Shown: positions 1 through 12,000 of the stretch, in pieces
Layout of the letters: each line of letters begins with the position of its first letter
How positions within the stretch are numbered: position 1 is the stretch's first letter
NCBI GenBank assembly: GCA_921293015.1
Contig: OV121091.1
Span: 38,796,839 to 38,860,838 of the forward strand
From: Phorcus lineatus
Taxonomy: Eukaryota; Mollusca; Gastropoda; Trochida; Trochidae
DNA: 64,000 nucleotides
Direction: 5' to 3'
The notes under the pieces: model-generated
What the model saw: only the letters and a program-made list of their open reading frames with translations
What the model was told of the DNA's origin: nothing
Database searches by the model: none
Position numbers and translations under genes: made by a program

Positions 1-2
1 AG

Positions 3-965
3 CTGAGGCCACTTCAGGTCTTCCTGAACCCGCACGTGAGAGAAGACGTGTGCAGACACGTTTTTCCGCTTCAGCAGGCCCTCATCCCTCACCTAGCCTG
101 GTGGAGGGTGGAGGCGAATGTTTTCTCAGGCGTTCCGCTCCGGCGGCCCGTGGCGACCGCACATCTCTTCGTGGACGCGTCCACGCAGGGCTGGGGAGCC
201 CATCTGGGGACGGAACAGACAGCTGGTGTCTGGTCTTCGGGTCAGCGCACGCGACACATCAACGAGCTGGAGATGGAAGCCATCAGGCTAGCAATCTGCC
301 ACTGGTCCGCTCTGCTGTCGGGTCAAGTGCTTCTCGTGCACACGGACAGCTCGACAGCGGCTTGGGGGATCAACAAGCAAGGTTCGACCAGGGCAGTCGG
401 CATACTCCACTTGGCGTTAGATCTTTTCCGTCTGACAGACAGGCTGAACATGTCAGTGCGAGCGGTGCACATTCCGGGGGCGAGGAACGTCCTAGCAGAC
501 GCCCTCTCCAGGCCGGACAAGCCTCCGTCTACGGAGTGGAGACTTCTCCCCCGAGTATTCCAACAGGTTTGCCAGCACTTCGGGAAGCCGCACGTAGACC
601 TCTTTGCGACACGGCTCAACCACCAGCTGCCGGTCTACGTGTCTCCCGTCCCCGATCCAGGGGCTTGGGCCTTAGACGCTCTGTCGTTAGAGTGGGAGGG
701 GATGGACGCCTACGCCTTTCCTCCCCCGGCGATTCTGACTCAGGTGGTGGCCAAGATCCAGGCGACTCGATCGCTCAGGCTAATCTTGATAGCTCCCCTC
801 TGGCCAACGAGGCCATGGTTCGTACCTCTTCGGAGGATGTGCCAGCAGGAGCCAGTCGTCATTCCCCTCAGGTGGAATCTCTTAGTGAGCGAGCCGAGCG
901 GGCGGGTGCACGAGAATCCACAAGCTCTGAATCTTCACGCTTGGCTTGTCTTCAAAAGGGGTTGA
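3..965 (+). CDS. DIRS reverse transcriptase C-terminus and RNase H (5' partial)
   Basis: The frame is open from the first bases of the window to a stop at 965, so the real start lies upstream. Counting residues from the GTG at 36, the RNase H acidic residues appear as D47 (in LFVDAS), E79 (in NELEMEAI), D104 (in VHTDSS) and D155 (in LADALSRPD), all four present. The residues before them (LRPLQVFL, then a tryptophan-rich LAWW segment) fit the end of a DIRS-type reverse transcriptase. The protein would copy element RNA to DNA and remove the RNA strand. The last part overlaps the recombinase gene in another frame, as is usual in DIRS elements. No stop or frameshift is seen in this part. Confidence 0.85.
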   Translation: MRPLQVFLNPHVREDVCRHVFPLQQALIPHLAWWRVEANVFSGVPLRRPVATAHLFVDASTQGWGAHLGTEQTAGVWSSGQRTRHINELEMEAIRLAICHWSALLSGQVLLVHTDSSTAAWGINKQGSTRAVGILHLALDLFRLTDRLNMSVRAVHIPGARNVLADALSRPDKPPSTEWRLLPRVFQQVCQHFGKPHVDLFATRLNHQLPVYVSPVPDPGAWALDALSLEWEGMDAYAFPPPAILTQVVAKIQATRSLRLILIAPLWPTRPWFVPLRRMCQQEPVVIPLRWNLLVSEPSGRVHENPQALNLHAWLVFKRG

Positions 966-2035
966 AACGGGCGGGCTACTCTAAGCGAGTGGCGGCCGCC
1001 GTTTCCACTGGCCAGCGTGTCACCACGCGCAGACTGTACGACGTACAGTGGGGGTCCTTTGTCGCCTTCTGTGTTGACAAGGGCTGGGACGTCCAAGTGG
1101 CGACGATCCCCCAAGTGGCGGAGTACTTAGTCTACCTCCGGGAAGAGAGGGGGCTTAAGGCCTCTTCCATTAACACCCACTTGGCAGCGATTATGTCCGT
1201 TCTGCGCAAGCGGGATCCCTCCGTGGACATCTCGGTCCTCAAGGAGGTGATTAGGACTTACCGGCAGGTAGACGGGCGGCTTAAGCCCAGACCCCCCGAG
1301 TGGGATCTGGCGATCGTCCTTGAGCACCTACGCTCGGACTTCTACGAGCCCCTAACGGAGACTATAATTCTCCGCCTGACAGTCAAGACCGCTTTTCTGG
1401 TGGCGATGGCTTCGGCCGCCAGGATTTCAGAATTGCACGCCCTGCAAGCCGACTTGCTTCGGTTTGAAGTGAGGGACGGGGGTAGGGCCACGCTCGGACT
1501 TGCACCGGACTTCGTGTGTAAGAACCAGGGGTCAGATGAGCGAGGCAGGGTGTTTCACATCCCCGCCCTCGCTGGCTCCACTTCCCCCACGGACGAGGAG
1601 AGCAGACTCCTCTGTCCGGTTAGAGCTCTCCGCATTTACTCGGAACGTACGCGTTCCCTCCGCCAGAGTAGGAGGAGGCTTTTCCTGCCTCACTCCCAGC
1701 GGAGCACTAAGGAGATCGATAAACGAGCATTGAGCGTCTATCTGCGGTCGGCTATTCTCGAGGCTTACAAAGCGAAGGAGTTAGCACCGCCAGCTCGAAC
1801 AAACCCTCATGAGATCCGAGCGGTCTCGGCCACTATGGCCTTTCACAGTAACATAGCTGTGGCGGACATCATGTCGGGCTGTTTTTGGAAGTCCGGCATG
1901 GTCTTCGCAAACCACTACCTCCGAGACTTGTCCACGGAAGACCTTGCGGGCGTTGCCAGGCTGGGGCCGCAGGTATTCGCACAGCACCGCACAGCGGGCC
2001 CTGCTCCCCTCAGAGGGGTGGCAGCTCACCGCTAG
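905..2035 (+). CDS. DIRS tyrosine recombinase
   Basis: This is the +1-shifted frame that overlaps the end of the RNase H gene; it is open from position 50, but only the part from about 905 looks like protein. A SAM-like N-terminal half (about 905-1320) is followed by a catalytic half with the expected residues: R at codon 1421-1423 (ARISELHAL), H at 1808 and R at 1817 (HEIR), and the nucleophile Y at 1916 (NHYLRD). These residues cut and rejoin DNA to insert the circular cDNA. No obvious ATG marks the start, so translation may depend on frameshifting or an internal start. The frame is intact to the stop at 2033-2035. Confidence 0.85.
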   Translation, partial: GARESTSSESSRLACLQKGLKRAGYSKRVAAAVSTGQRVTTRRLYDVQWGSFVAFCVDKGWDVQVATIPQVAEYLVYLREERGLKASSINTHLAAIMSVLRKRDPSVDISVLKEVIRTYRQVDGRLKPRPPEWDLAIVLEHLRSDFYEPLTETIILRLTVKTAFLVAMASAARISELHALQADLLRFEVRDGGRATLGLAPDFVCKNQGSDERGRVFHIPALAGSTSPTDEESRLLCPVRALRIYSERTRSLRQSRRRLFLPHSQRSTKEIDKRALSVYLRSAILEAYKAKELAPPARTNPHEIRAVSATMAFHSNIAVADIMSGCFWKSGMVFANHYLRDLSTEDLAGVARLGPQVFAQHRTAGPAPLRGVAAHR

Positions 2036-2240
2036 GTCACTTTCGCGAATCAGTTGTTTTTGATAGCTCAATAAACTTCGCATCGCATTTCCGTTGTCTT
2101 GGTTGTCTTTTCTACTGAGTCGGGGCGGGCTACCACCCTTGTCGGGGGTCCCTGTGCTCCTACCTTTTGTTAGACGGTTGTAGGGTGTACCTGCTCACCT
2201 ACCGCTTGGCTCTCGCAGCCCGCCACCACTGTGGGAGTCG

Positions 2241-2573
2241 GGGGCTACGGTGAGTCGGAGACGGTAATAGTACGTTAAATAATAGTACGTTTTTGAGTAA
2301 ACGTCATTATTTGTACTTACCGTCGACGACTCACCAATCTTTAATTCCCTCCCATGCCTCCCCTCCTGCGAGTAGGTTCGCTCAGGCGTCCGTTCGCTCC
2401 AGGTAGTTCGGATGAGGTTTGGGTCACGTGACCATAGGTGGCGCGGGGGTGGGCAGGTAACTCCCGTCTTCTCTGTGTAATATGGTCGAGAGATAATTGA
2501 TAGGCAATTAGGGGCTACGGTGAGTCGTCGACGGTAAGTACAAATAATGACGTTTACTCAAAAACGTACTATT
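2241..2573. repeat. DIRS internal complementary region and right inverted terminal repeat
   Basis: The 55 bases at 2281-2335 are the exact reverse complement of 2519-2573. The 17-base string beginning GGGGCTACGGTGAG occurs directly at 2241 and again at 2511. Just left of 2281 a related second string (GGAGACGGTAATAGTACG) abuts, as expected for an internal region that joins copies of both element ends. In DIRS elements this arrangement templates completion of the termini during circle formation. Confidence 0.75.
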
Positions 2574-3077
2574 TATTCTGTATAGGTGACATGTATATTC
2601 TGATGATGAAGAGAATAATGACGACTATTTCTATGGATATACAGCTTCTTTTTTCTGATATATGATGGACCTAATTCTCCTCGTGTATCATTTGCTTGAC
2701 AACCACACAAGAATCCTTGTCGAAGCGTCGAATTAACAGAATAAAGAGGTTGTTTATTCATAAAACTTGTTGCATTCTTCAATGAAACATGAGATGAAAC
2801 ACAATGTGCAATTTTATTGTTCACATTTATTGGCCTTTATCCTAGTTTCTCTTCACTTAGTATGTGATTCATAAACTTCAAAATCGGGCAAATTCATCAC
2901 CATTTCTGGAGTAGCTGTGGATTCTTCAGAGATCCAGTGTTGTCTCACTTGAATAGGCAACTGGTTACACAAGTCGCAAAAATGTTCAAGACGAGTTTCA
3001 CAACCAATACAAGTTGAATAAATAAGGAATTCTTCAGTCTTAATACAGAAAAAAATGTAAGCGTTATGTATTTTTAG
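2574..3077. other. Intron sequence before first visible contactin exon
   Basis: AT-rich sequence with no convincing coding frame or repeat. It ends in a splice acceptor at 3076-3077 (TTTTTAG). Together with the DIRS element it belongs to the intron upstream of the first contactin exon in the window. Confidence 0.6.
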
Positions 3078-6000
3078 CGTATGGATTTGACACGACGAAC
3101 CTCAACCTGATAAAGAGAGGCCCGAAGTTCACACGAGAGCCGCAGAGCGTCATACTAACGGGCAGAGAAGCCATCGCCTTCGTGGAGTGCGCAGCGGACG
3201 GTCACCCCGCCCCCATCTACAGGTAGAGTAATTTTGTAAAGACGTTGTCTTTCCTTTCAGGAATGACATAGTAACTGACGTTTATTACAGTAGAACCTGT
3301 CTTAGCGGTCATCTCCATGAAACGACTACCTGCCCGATGCGGCCACTTCAAATCAAGCTCGAAAGGTATAATTAATAAGTACAATGTATTGTAATTATTC
3401 GAAAAGAACAACCCCTAAACGGACTCTGTCGGCAGCCATAATAAGCTACCGCGGAAGACTTGTTAATAGAAGATAACTTTGGAAGATTTTTATTTGAGTG
3501 AAAGTTTTAGGGAGGGAAATTATGATACCAAATTATGTTTAGACAAGATGTTTTAGTAATGGCAATATCGTCATTCTAATGTTTCTATTAATGTTCAAAA
3601 AAGGTTTGTATAACACAAATCATGTTCAGATCACCATGCGCCACGTTATCAGGTTACCTCTGATTAAATCATAAGGGCGAGTTCTAAAGTAGTGTGCAGA
3701 GTATTCCAGCAATAAATCTTTTCACAACATAGCTTTTAACCGAATATAATATCAATGCTGTAAAACGTTTCTCAGACGACACAATGCTGAAATTCTTTCG
3801 TTGTTTAAAATTTTCTCATGCTCATTTAAATAATTTAATTGACATAATACACATCATGATAAATTGGGTAAATTGGGTAAATACGCATGTACGTGTATGT
3901 GTTGATGCAGTGTCAATCTCATTAAAATAAAATCTAACATTGCTGCACTACGTTACGCATGCGTAATATAGTGGAGCATTTAGATTTCATTTTAATGAGA
4001 TTGATGTAGTGTAAACACAATTCTTTAGTGATTTTCTGATACGAAAACATTAATTTTGTCTGGTTTTCAGATGAAATTTAATTCAAATACACTTCTTATC
4101 TGTAGCTCTGTCATAATACATGTCTTATGATCACTTGAAATCTGTAATTTTGGTTCAGGTGGTTCAGAAGTCCGGGTACTGCCAACCAAACGGAGATAAC
4201 TAAAACTACAAGTGATCGCTACACGTTGACTAACGGGCGTTTGACGATCGCTGACCCCGACCTTGACATTGACCCTGGTGACTTCCAGTGCAGCGCAACC
4301 AATCAGATCGGAACCATCCTGAGTAATCCTGTCACAATCGCTGCCGGATGTGAGTTGTGAGACAATGTGAACCTTTCCAACAATATATGTACATGTCTAC
4401 ATCGTGTTTTGTAACAGATTTCCTTAAGCCTAGAATCTGTTAGGGATACCCATGTGTTGGAAAAAAATTGCGCACTAACAAATATGTAATAATTTGACCT
4501 TTCTTCAAGCTTATCAAAATTCATTTAAGATTGTTGCAAATCATTTGATATTAAAAAAAATCTCCTTAAATTTTACGTAAGGCCAATTTTGTTGCAAAAG
4601 TCAAAGTAAAAGCTTCCCGCTCCCACAATCCCCGGATGACTTCCCCTGAATTCATAGCATGAAGACTGTTATCGGTACTCTCATCCGGGTCATTTCATTG
4701 GCTTACTATTTAATGTCGATACGAGGATATTCAAGTGAAAGCAATCAGAGGATCGTAAGAGTCCGGCAGATAGACATTCCCCGAATGAGAAGGATAAAGA
4801 TAGTGTCAACTCTCCATCCCTCCCTCCAGATCTAAACGAGTTCCTGAACGACAAGCCGGGAGCAGTCAGGGCGCCGCTCTACCAGGGAACCGTCCTCAAC
4901 TGTAACACGCCCGGCTTCAACCCCAGTGAGTTCTCCATGCTTTTAGCTTTTTTGTGGTTTATTTCATTGGTATTTCAGGAAACTGTAAAGTCAGATGGAG
5001 GCATGATATTTAAAGAATACGTGTACTTGCAATTATAATTACATGTTCAATGGTGTAGTTTCTCTGCGCAGGCATTCAATCGGGGACAAACAACTGTTAA
5101 AGAAATATTGGGGTTTTCAGTTGCCGTTGTATCTCTTATATTATAAGGCCTGTATGTGTCAAATGTTTACAATGCAGTTTTCAAATTATAATATATCAAA
5201 CATTATACAACTTAATCTTTGGTCACAAAATACATCAGACAACATTAAGCTCCTGGTTTAAGGGCATGCCTAGTATCCGTGGCTATTGTGTTTCTGCTTT
5301 TTCTAGCATAAGAAGATAATACAATCGCTAACGTCGTTTGGTTAGTTTTTCCTCACAGTCGCCTAATATTTTTCAATTTCCAGTATTTCGCTCATATTCC
5401 AATATTCTGATCGTTGTTTTTTTTCCTAACATTCTATCATTCATATTCACCCATAACTTTCAACAATTGTCAACTATTTAATTGTTAATCGTTTACGAAA
5501 ATCCAGTTTTTTATCCAAGTCTTTGGAGCTCCTCAGGGCATACATTGAAATCCGTTATGATTTATTTCCAGAGGTGACGTACGCATGGTACAAAAATGAC
5601 GCGTTCCATTTCATCCGGCCCACCCTCAACCCCCACACGTTCGTGTCGGAGAACGGGCGCTTCTACATCTCGGAGGTACAGCCATCAGACCAGGGCGACT
5701 ACCACTGTGTGGTCACTCTCGCCGCTCCCTTTGGTCAGTCTCTCGCCACCTCGCAACCTCCCAGTCGCAACAGTCTCGCCATCGGGCTCATCGTCACGGG
5801 GGAAAGTACGTCACTTTGTCTCTTAGAGTGTCTGGGGTTTTGTTTGGTGATTCTCAAAGAAAACTGAGATTGAAATTATCGGATGTTTGGAATCCTTGTC
5901 TCTTATGCTTTAATATCGGATTGTCGTAAACCTATCAGCCTAAATGAAGAACTACAATATGACTTTATGAGGTGTTTAACAGTCATTTTACTGTTTAGTC

Positions 6001-9000
6001 GGTACGCAAGATTTTCAGAAAATAATGTTTCATGACTAATCAAGATGATACAGGTACCAATAAAATAGGTAAAATGTCAGGTTAAGGTAGAGAAGTTAAT
6101 TGTTTTACTCATATGTTTGACAGATGCAAATGATTTTGGTCCAACAATACACAACGATTTTCCGGCAGTGTTTCCTAACCCGCCACAGAGAGGGAAAACA
6201 CTGAGATTGGAGTGTCTGGCTTATGGAAGGTTGGTGACTCAGGTCAATGTCTCGTGTGGACTCAAGTTGTAAAATTCTCTGATGTTTGTTTACGGTGATA
6301 ATAATGAAAATAAACTTTATCCTTTACATATGACGATTTAGCTAAGAAATTGAGAAAAACTCTTACGATTCATTCACATCCACGCACTTTTTTTCTATTC
6401 CTGAACGTTTTTGTTCTAACTCATTTTCAAAGCTTCGACACTACCTTTGTATGACTTATAAACAGAAATGCTGTTTTCTTTCTATATAGGTACATTTAAG
6501 GGTTTTATCTAGTAAGTTCCTCGTACACTTTCGTTAAAAGGAATTATGAAAATGATCTAACAAATGCGCTGCCTGCAGACTACCGCTGAGCTACTCGTGG
6601 CAGTGGGATGATGGCGAGGTTCCAGCAGGTGCGCGCTATGAGAACCTCAACCGTGTCCTCATCATCGAGAACGTGCAGCTCGAGCATAGCGGGGACTACA
6701 CCTGCATCGTCAGAAGGGGCGGCGAGGCTTCGGACAAAAAAACTTTCCACCTTAATGTTATTTGTACGTTTAAAGAAAATTTCTTATCTCAAAAATGAAT
6801 GCTTGCGAATTGGATTTATTCATATTCATTGAGGCCGATTGCCAAATTTACCAAAACCGTCTCTGTGCAAGTTGTCCTACTAGCATGGTAAATTTGAAAA
6901 TGCCCTTTTGGGAGTTGACTGTCTCTGTCAACATGATAATGCATTGATTTTCCGCATCGAGCCCATTCATCACAACCCTAAATGTATTGTCAAACGGTGC
7001 AAACACGCGTTAACAAAAGTATTCTACCTGTTACAGATATTATATTGAAACGCCAGAAACTTTCTTTTCTCGTCTCCTTCTTCAGCCGAGCCTCACTTCA
7101 ACTTTCCTCTGACCAACAAATACGTAGACAAGGGTAGCCAGCTAACGTGGCGCTGTGAAACTGTGTCTGTCCCCCGGGCCACCTACACGTGGCTGAAGGA
7201 CGGACAAGTACTAGACAGTACCCCCGGGGACCTGGAGATCACGCGCAACACTCTAGTCATCAGGAGCGCCGACCCTGACAGACACAACGGCATGTACCAG
7301 TGTCTGGCGGAGAACAGATACGGCAAGGAGCTCAGTAGTGGCGAGCTCAGAGTCCTTGGTGAGGACTTCATGTCTCTCTGGTCCTGCTTCCTTATTATTT
7401 TGTGCATCTTAGATGTTTGGAAAAGCTTCGTTTGATATCCAGGTTTATGAGTAAAGTGAAAGATTACGATATTGGCTCAGATTCATCATTTTGTTGCCTG
7501 ATTAAAGTTGTTTGAATACAAACAATTGTAACTATTCTTTAACACATTCTAAACATGTATATATTAAAACCAAGATTGCAAAACTTTTACGTTTTTAAAG
7601 GATAAATATTGTCATTCAAATAACATGTGTTTTATTTTTCATCTTTGAGCAAATGTCATCTTAAACCTGTGCATAAAAGTATAAAGAAACTGATACTTTC
7701 GATGACACACCTTCTTTCAGACTTCTTAGGAACTGTTCATATCCCTTTTTAAATGATCCATAAATTTGATCTTGTTATAGATTGCTTTTTGTACATACGC
7801 CTCAATTTGGCAGAGTACAAATGTGAAATAATCAACATAAATTCTGTACATTTATAGAGGGTGAAGAATGAAATAGTAATGAAGGACTAATGATACATTT
7901 ATGGTGTGAACATTTCATCAAGAGGTTTGACTGTACATAAATGGTTTTATACACTACATCTTAGGTTAAACATAGACTAAACTAAGAAGGCTATCAATCT
8001 GGCCTTCTCCTCCTCAGGTTGCAAAATAGATTTGAGGAGGTCTAGTGTTCTTGGCAAGTTATGATGGTTGAAATTGATAGCTTTCATAATTTTATCTCTG
8101 ACAATTTTTGAAGCGAGGACAGGTGAGGAGGAAGTGTTCCTCATCCTCGGTCTGTTGGAGGTCACATTGGTGACACAACCTCTTCTCAACAGGAGTCTGA
8201 GTATACCTCCCTCTCTCTATTGCCAGGACATGAGAACTCAGACTGAGTCTTGTAAGCGTTGTCTGGTGGCATTTATTCTTTTTTTTCCTTAGATAATCTT
8301 TAAAACCGAATGATTCTTTTAACCTGCCAAGTAATCGTAGTTTATATCGCACGTTTCCAGCGTTCAAGCCGAACTTCGCCAAGCGTCCTTTGCACAGCAG
8401 TATGGTGGGGACTGAGGGAGGGAACATCACAATTCCATGTGCCCCTGAGGGTGCACCCACCCCACAGATCACCTGGTTCAAGGATGGGCGTGACTTGGGC
8501 CTTACTGTGTCCAAGGGTCCCGCCTCGCTTGACCACTACCAGCTGATGCCGAGTGGTAGTCTGGTCATCAGAGGACTGGCCATGGGTGACGGGGGGACAT
8601 ACAAGTGTACTGCAATAAACGACATCGATAGTGCTTCCTCGGAGGGAACCCTTACTATAGTCAGTGAGTTGATGTCTGGTCTTTCTCCAAATAGTTATCG
8701 ACTTCTTCGCTTGATAACGGTGTTACCCTCGCATAGAGATTTTAAAAATGATGATTTGTTTGTTATTCTTGGCTATTATCTCTGTCATTGCTATAAAGTA
8801 TGTTGGTATGAATGCACCAATCCTAACTTCCTCCAGCCCAGACTGTGCTGACCACGCCCCCATCCAACACCAAGGTGGTCGTCAACAACACGGCCTTCCT
8901 GTACTGCCAGGCGTCTTATAACGAGGCAACCACTGATTTAGTGTACGACTGGCGGTTCAACAGCGTCTTCCTCGACTTTGATAAGGACTCAGACTATGTT

Positions 9001-12000
9001 AGGGTGAGGGCAGTTCACCCTACTCAATCAATTAACATGTAAAATAGTTACGACAACATAAGAAAATGCATGCAAGATAGAGAACAAATTTAACAGTTCA
9101 GTGTGTTAGATCTGGGTAGGGTGTGTATTGGCGGCAGTTGATTGACTCTGATCGTATGGGCCCGAATACCGCTAGGGACTCAACTCGAACTACACCTTTG
9201 CCTCAAGCTTGCAGTTCGATTCCAAACATAACGTCACAGCTGAATTCGATGTATAATCGCTATATTGATTTTGCTTTCATTGACGATTTACATTAAGTGC
9301 ATTATGTATATGAATGATGGCTGATATATGAGTATTTATCTACAGGGAGTGAGAGAGGGGGAGCGAGGTCTGTATATCCGGAACGCGCAGTTCAAACACA
9401 CGGGCATGTACACGTGCATTGCTCAAACAGTCAACGACCAGGCCGAAGCTTCTGCCTACCTTACTGTCATGGGTAAGACATCCTCATCATTACAATTACT
9501 GTTGAAGTTGATCCTCGAAACGAAACATGAAGCAGGACCAGAAAGACATAAACTGTGTTATTGTATTACTTTGTACTATGTCAATGATTTGACGTTTGTG
9601 TCCAAACCTATAAACTCATACGTACCTATTAAAAAATATTACTAACGATCCACACTCAGGTAATCTACCTCGCAAGTTATCAAACGAATATTAACGTATT
9701 AAGGTTATAAAGTTGATTCTTAAAGACCGGAATCATTGAATCATCATATTTTGCTTACATACAGTGGAGTGAAAACGGCAGCCGCTATCTTCATCTAAAA
9801 AAATGCTATCGGTTAAGTTACAAAATTGCTTTAATAAACAGTATTTCATCATATTTTAACAGTGATAGTTCAGGTAATTTCAAAAGCTACGCAATGTTTT
9901 CTAGTAATATGTATATAACCTTTGAAACAGGAATCATCTAATATCTCTGTCCTTTTTCCGTAGATAAATTTCCAAATTAAAGTTTGTTTATGAGCCAGCC
10001 GCGGAACATTTTAGGTGTTTTTGAAGAGAAAAGGCGATTTTAACCAATCGCCATTATCCTGAGACGTTTACATTTCCAAAAATTGGCACCATTGGGCATA
10101 TTGGAAGCACGTGACAACATCAACATGCTCTATGTCGCTTTTTAGTATGAGTAGTATAGAAGGTGGGAATTGATCCAACTTGGAGAGGGAATTTGGGAGA
10201 GGCGGAAGTAGAGGCAATAAAATATGAATTAGATAATATTTAATGATAAACAATAATCAATAACTCAATATGAATTGAATGAATAGCGATTGTAAAATAT
10301 AGATTGATAAAACAGGAATCCTTTAATTAACTATTTAAATGATATAAAAGTTGAATAATTACATTAAAACGTGTTTGATATAAGTATACTGTGTGAGCAA
10401 GGTGCTACATTCCACAAGGTTGACACGGACACGCTAACACTGAATCCCTCTCTCTCTATTGTGAGAAGTCACGTCCTGCACTGTGACTCTAGCTTTGTGG
10501 ACATGAAACAATGGAAGGTGTGACTTGTAAAGATAACAATGGAAGATACCTCTTTGTAATACCTTAAAGTTATTATTAATTTTAATGCCTGTTTACTTTT
10601 AAATATGAACAGGTAGCCTTTCACATATAAAACTGGACCAAACTTGTCCTTGAATTATAAGATTGACGTATAATTATGAAGTGTACTCTCTTGTGTACTT
10701 CCTGGTCAGCTCTATCCATGGAACGTGCTTAACATCAAAGTGTGAACAACAGAGTCCACTTGACAATTCACCTCCCTAGTGTAATAGATACTTGTTAGTG
10801 TTATAAAGAAACAACAATATTTTACAATGTTTATAGGGGAAGAAGCATGTTTTTCGAAATTGTATGTTTTCAGGTGTTCACTGATAAGTGTACTTTAATG
10901 CTAAATGTAATATCTTTATAATGTAAAAAATCTCAATTAAAAAAAACCAATCATCCATAGTAAGAGAACACATTTTAGAAATTCCCATGAAATCATTTGG
11001 TAGCCATTTTGGCGTGAACACCTGCCCCCCTTTCACATATAAAACTGGACCAAACTTGTCCTTGAATTATAAGATTGACGTATAATTATGAAGTGTACTC
11101 TCTTGTACTGTTATGAACATAAATTATAGCCAGTGAGCGAATACAAAGTTACTCCCGCTGTACTTATTTAAGGATTTAAATAATTTGTATATTGAAGTAA
11201 TGCTGACTTTGATAACTGTTAATGTGAACAGAGGTATTTTCTTTTTTTTAATGCCTGTTTACTTTTAAATATGAACAGGTAGTCGTGTGCTGTCAAGATG
11301 TGTTCCACTATAAGGGGGTCCCTAATCAAGGATCCAGACGATTTGGTCTCCACTTGCTAGGGGCTCGTGATGCAGATACAAGCATTATTCCGAAGCGAGT
11401 GTCGCGGGTAGATGTATATAAATAAGACATAACGCATTCTGTCTTCATTTGCGAGAGAAGAAGAGGACAGGTCAGTCAGAGGAATACTAGAGTGAACATC
11501 ATGCAAAGAAGATTATACATTCCTGATACACAAAAGTTTATGGACTTTTTTGAACGTCGACGTGAGGAATCAAGAGGAAATCAAAGTCGACCTTATTCAT
11601 GCATAATCGCAAACCCCACCAAAACTGAGGAAGCCAAGGGGGTGAAAAGGTTCAAGACCTCTCCTAAACGTACCAAGACTATCCAAGGCGAAACAGAAGA
11701 TATTGGAGGAGGATCTATTATCAAGCATACTCCTCCTCCCAGAGATTTCTTTGCATAATAGAAAACTTCCAGAAGAAATCATATTTCCCTATCCATTGTG
11801 CATGACAATCCACAGCATAAAACACTGTAACTGTAAGGGTTAAGTATTCATTTTCCCTCTGGACGGTGGAGAGAGAAGACGTATAAACATGAAGAGGCCT
11901 TCAGTGAATAGACCAAAAGACATTTTCTGTACCCATGATAAGGTAATAAAGTCCAGGAAATCAAAAACATCAGCAAAGAAACCAGTCAAGACGCGGCGAC

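Larger units (their letters stand above)
1..2573 (+). mobile_element. DIRS-type tyrosine-recombinase retrotransposon, 3' part
   Basis: The window opens inside the reverse transcriptase/RNase H gene of a DIRS-like element and runs through an overlapping tyrosine recombinase gene to its right end. DIRS elements replicate through RNA but integrate with a tyrosine recombinase instead of an integrase, and they carry inverted termini plus an internal complementary region. Seen here are RNase H motifs, recombinase R, HxxR and Y motifs, and a perfect 55-bp inverted pair (2281-2335 and 2519-2573). The right boundary is placed where this match stops. GC content is clearly higher than in the host introns around it. 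The left half lies outside the window, so completeness cannot be judged. It lies upstream of the first visible contactin exon, so probably in a contactin intron. Confidence 0.88.
3078..9472 (+). other. Contactin immunoglobulin domain block (Ig1-Ig6)
   Basis: Ig1 is encoded by exons 3078-3222 and 4159-4349 (cysteines in FVECAADG and FQCSATN). Ig2 lies in 4830-4925 and 5572-5805 (LNCNTPG, YHCVV). Ig3 lies in 6124-6229 and 6579-6763 (LECLAYG, YTCIV). Ig4 is a single exon, 7086-7358 (WRCETVS, YQCLAEN). Ig5 is a single exon, 8361-8663 (IPCAPEG, YKCTAIN). Ig6 lies in 8837-9003 and 9346-9472 (LYCQAS, YTCIAQ). Every domain keeps its cysteine pair and the core tryptophan region. Ig4 and Ig5 being single exons while the others are split is a visible structural difference. 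Confidence 0.9.

Noticed and set aside
8092..8514. 140-codon minus-strand frame taken as a host gene
   Set aside because: Its first part is just the reverse of the contactin Ig5 exon; the rest matches a non-LTR retrotransposon tail.
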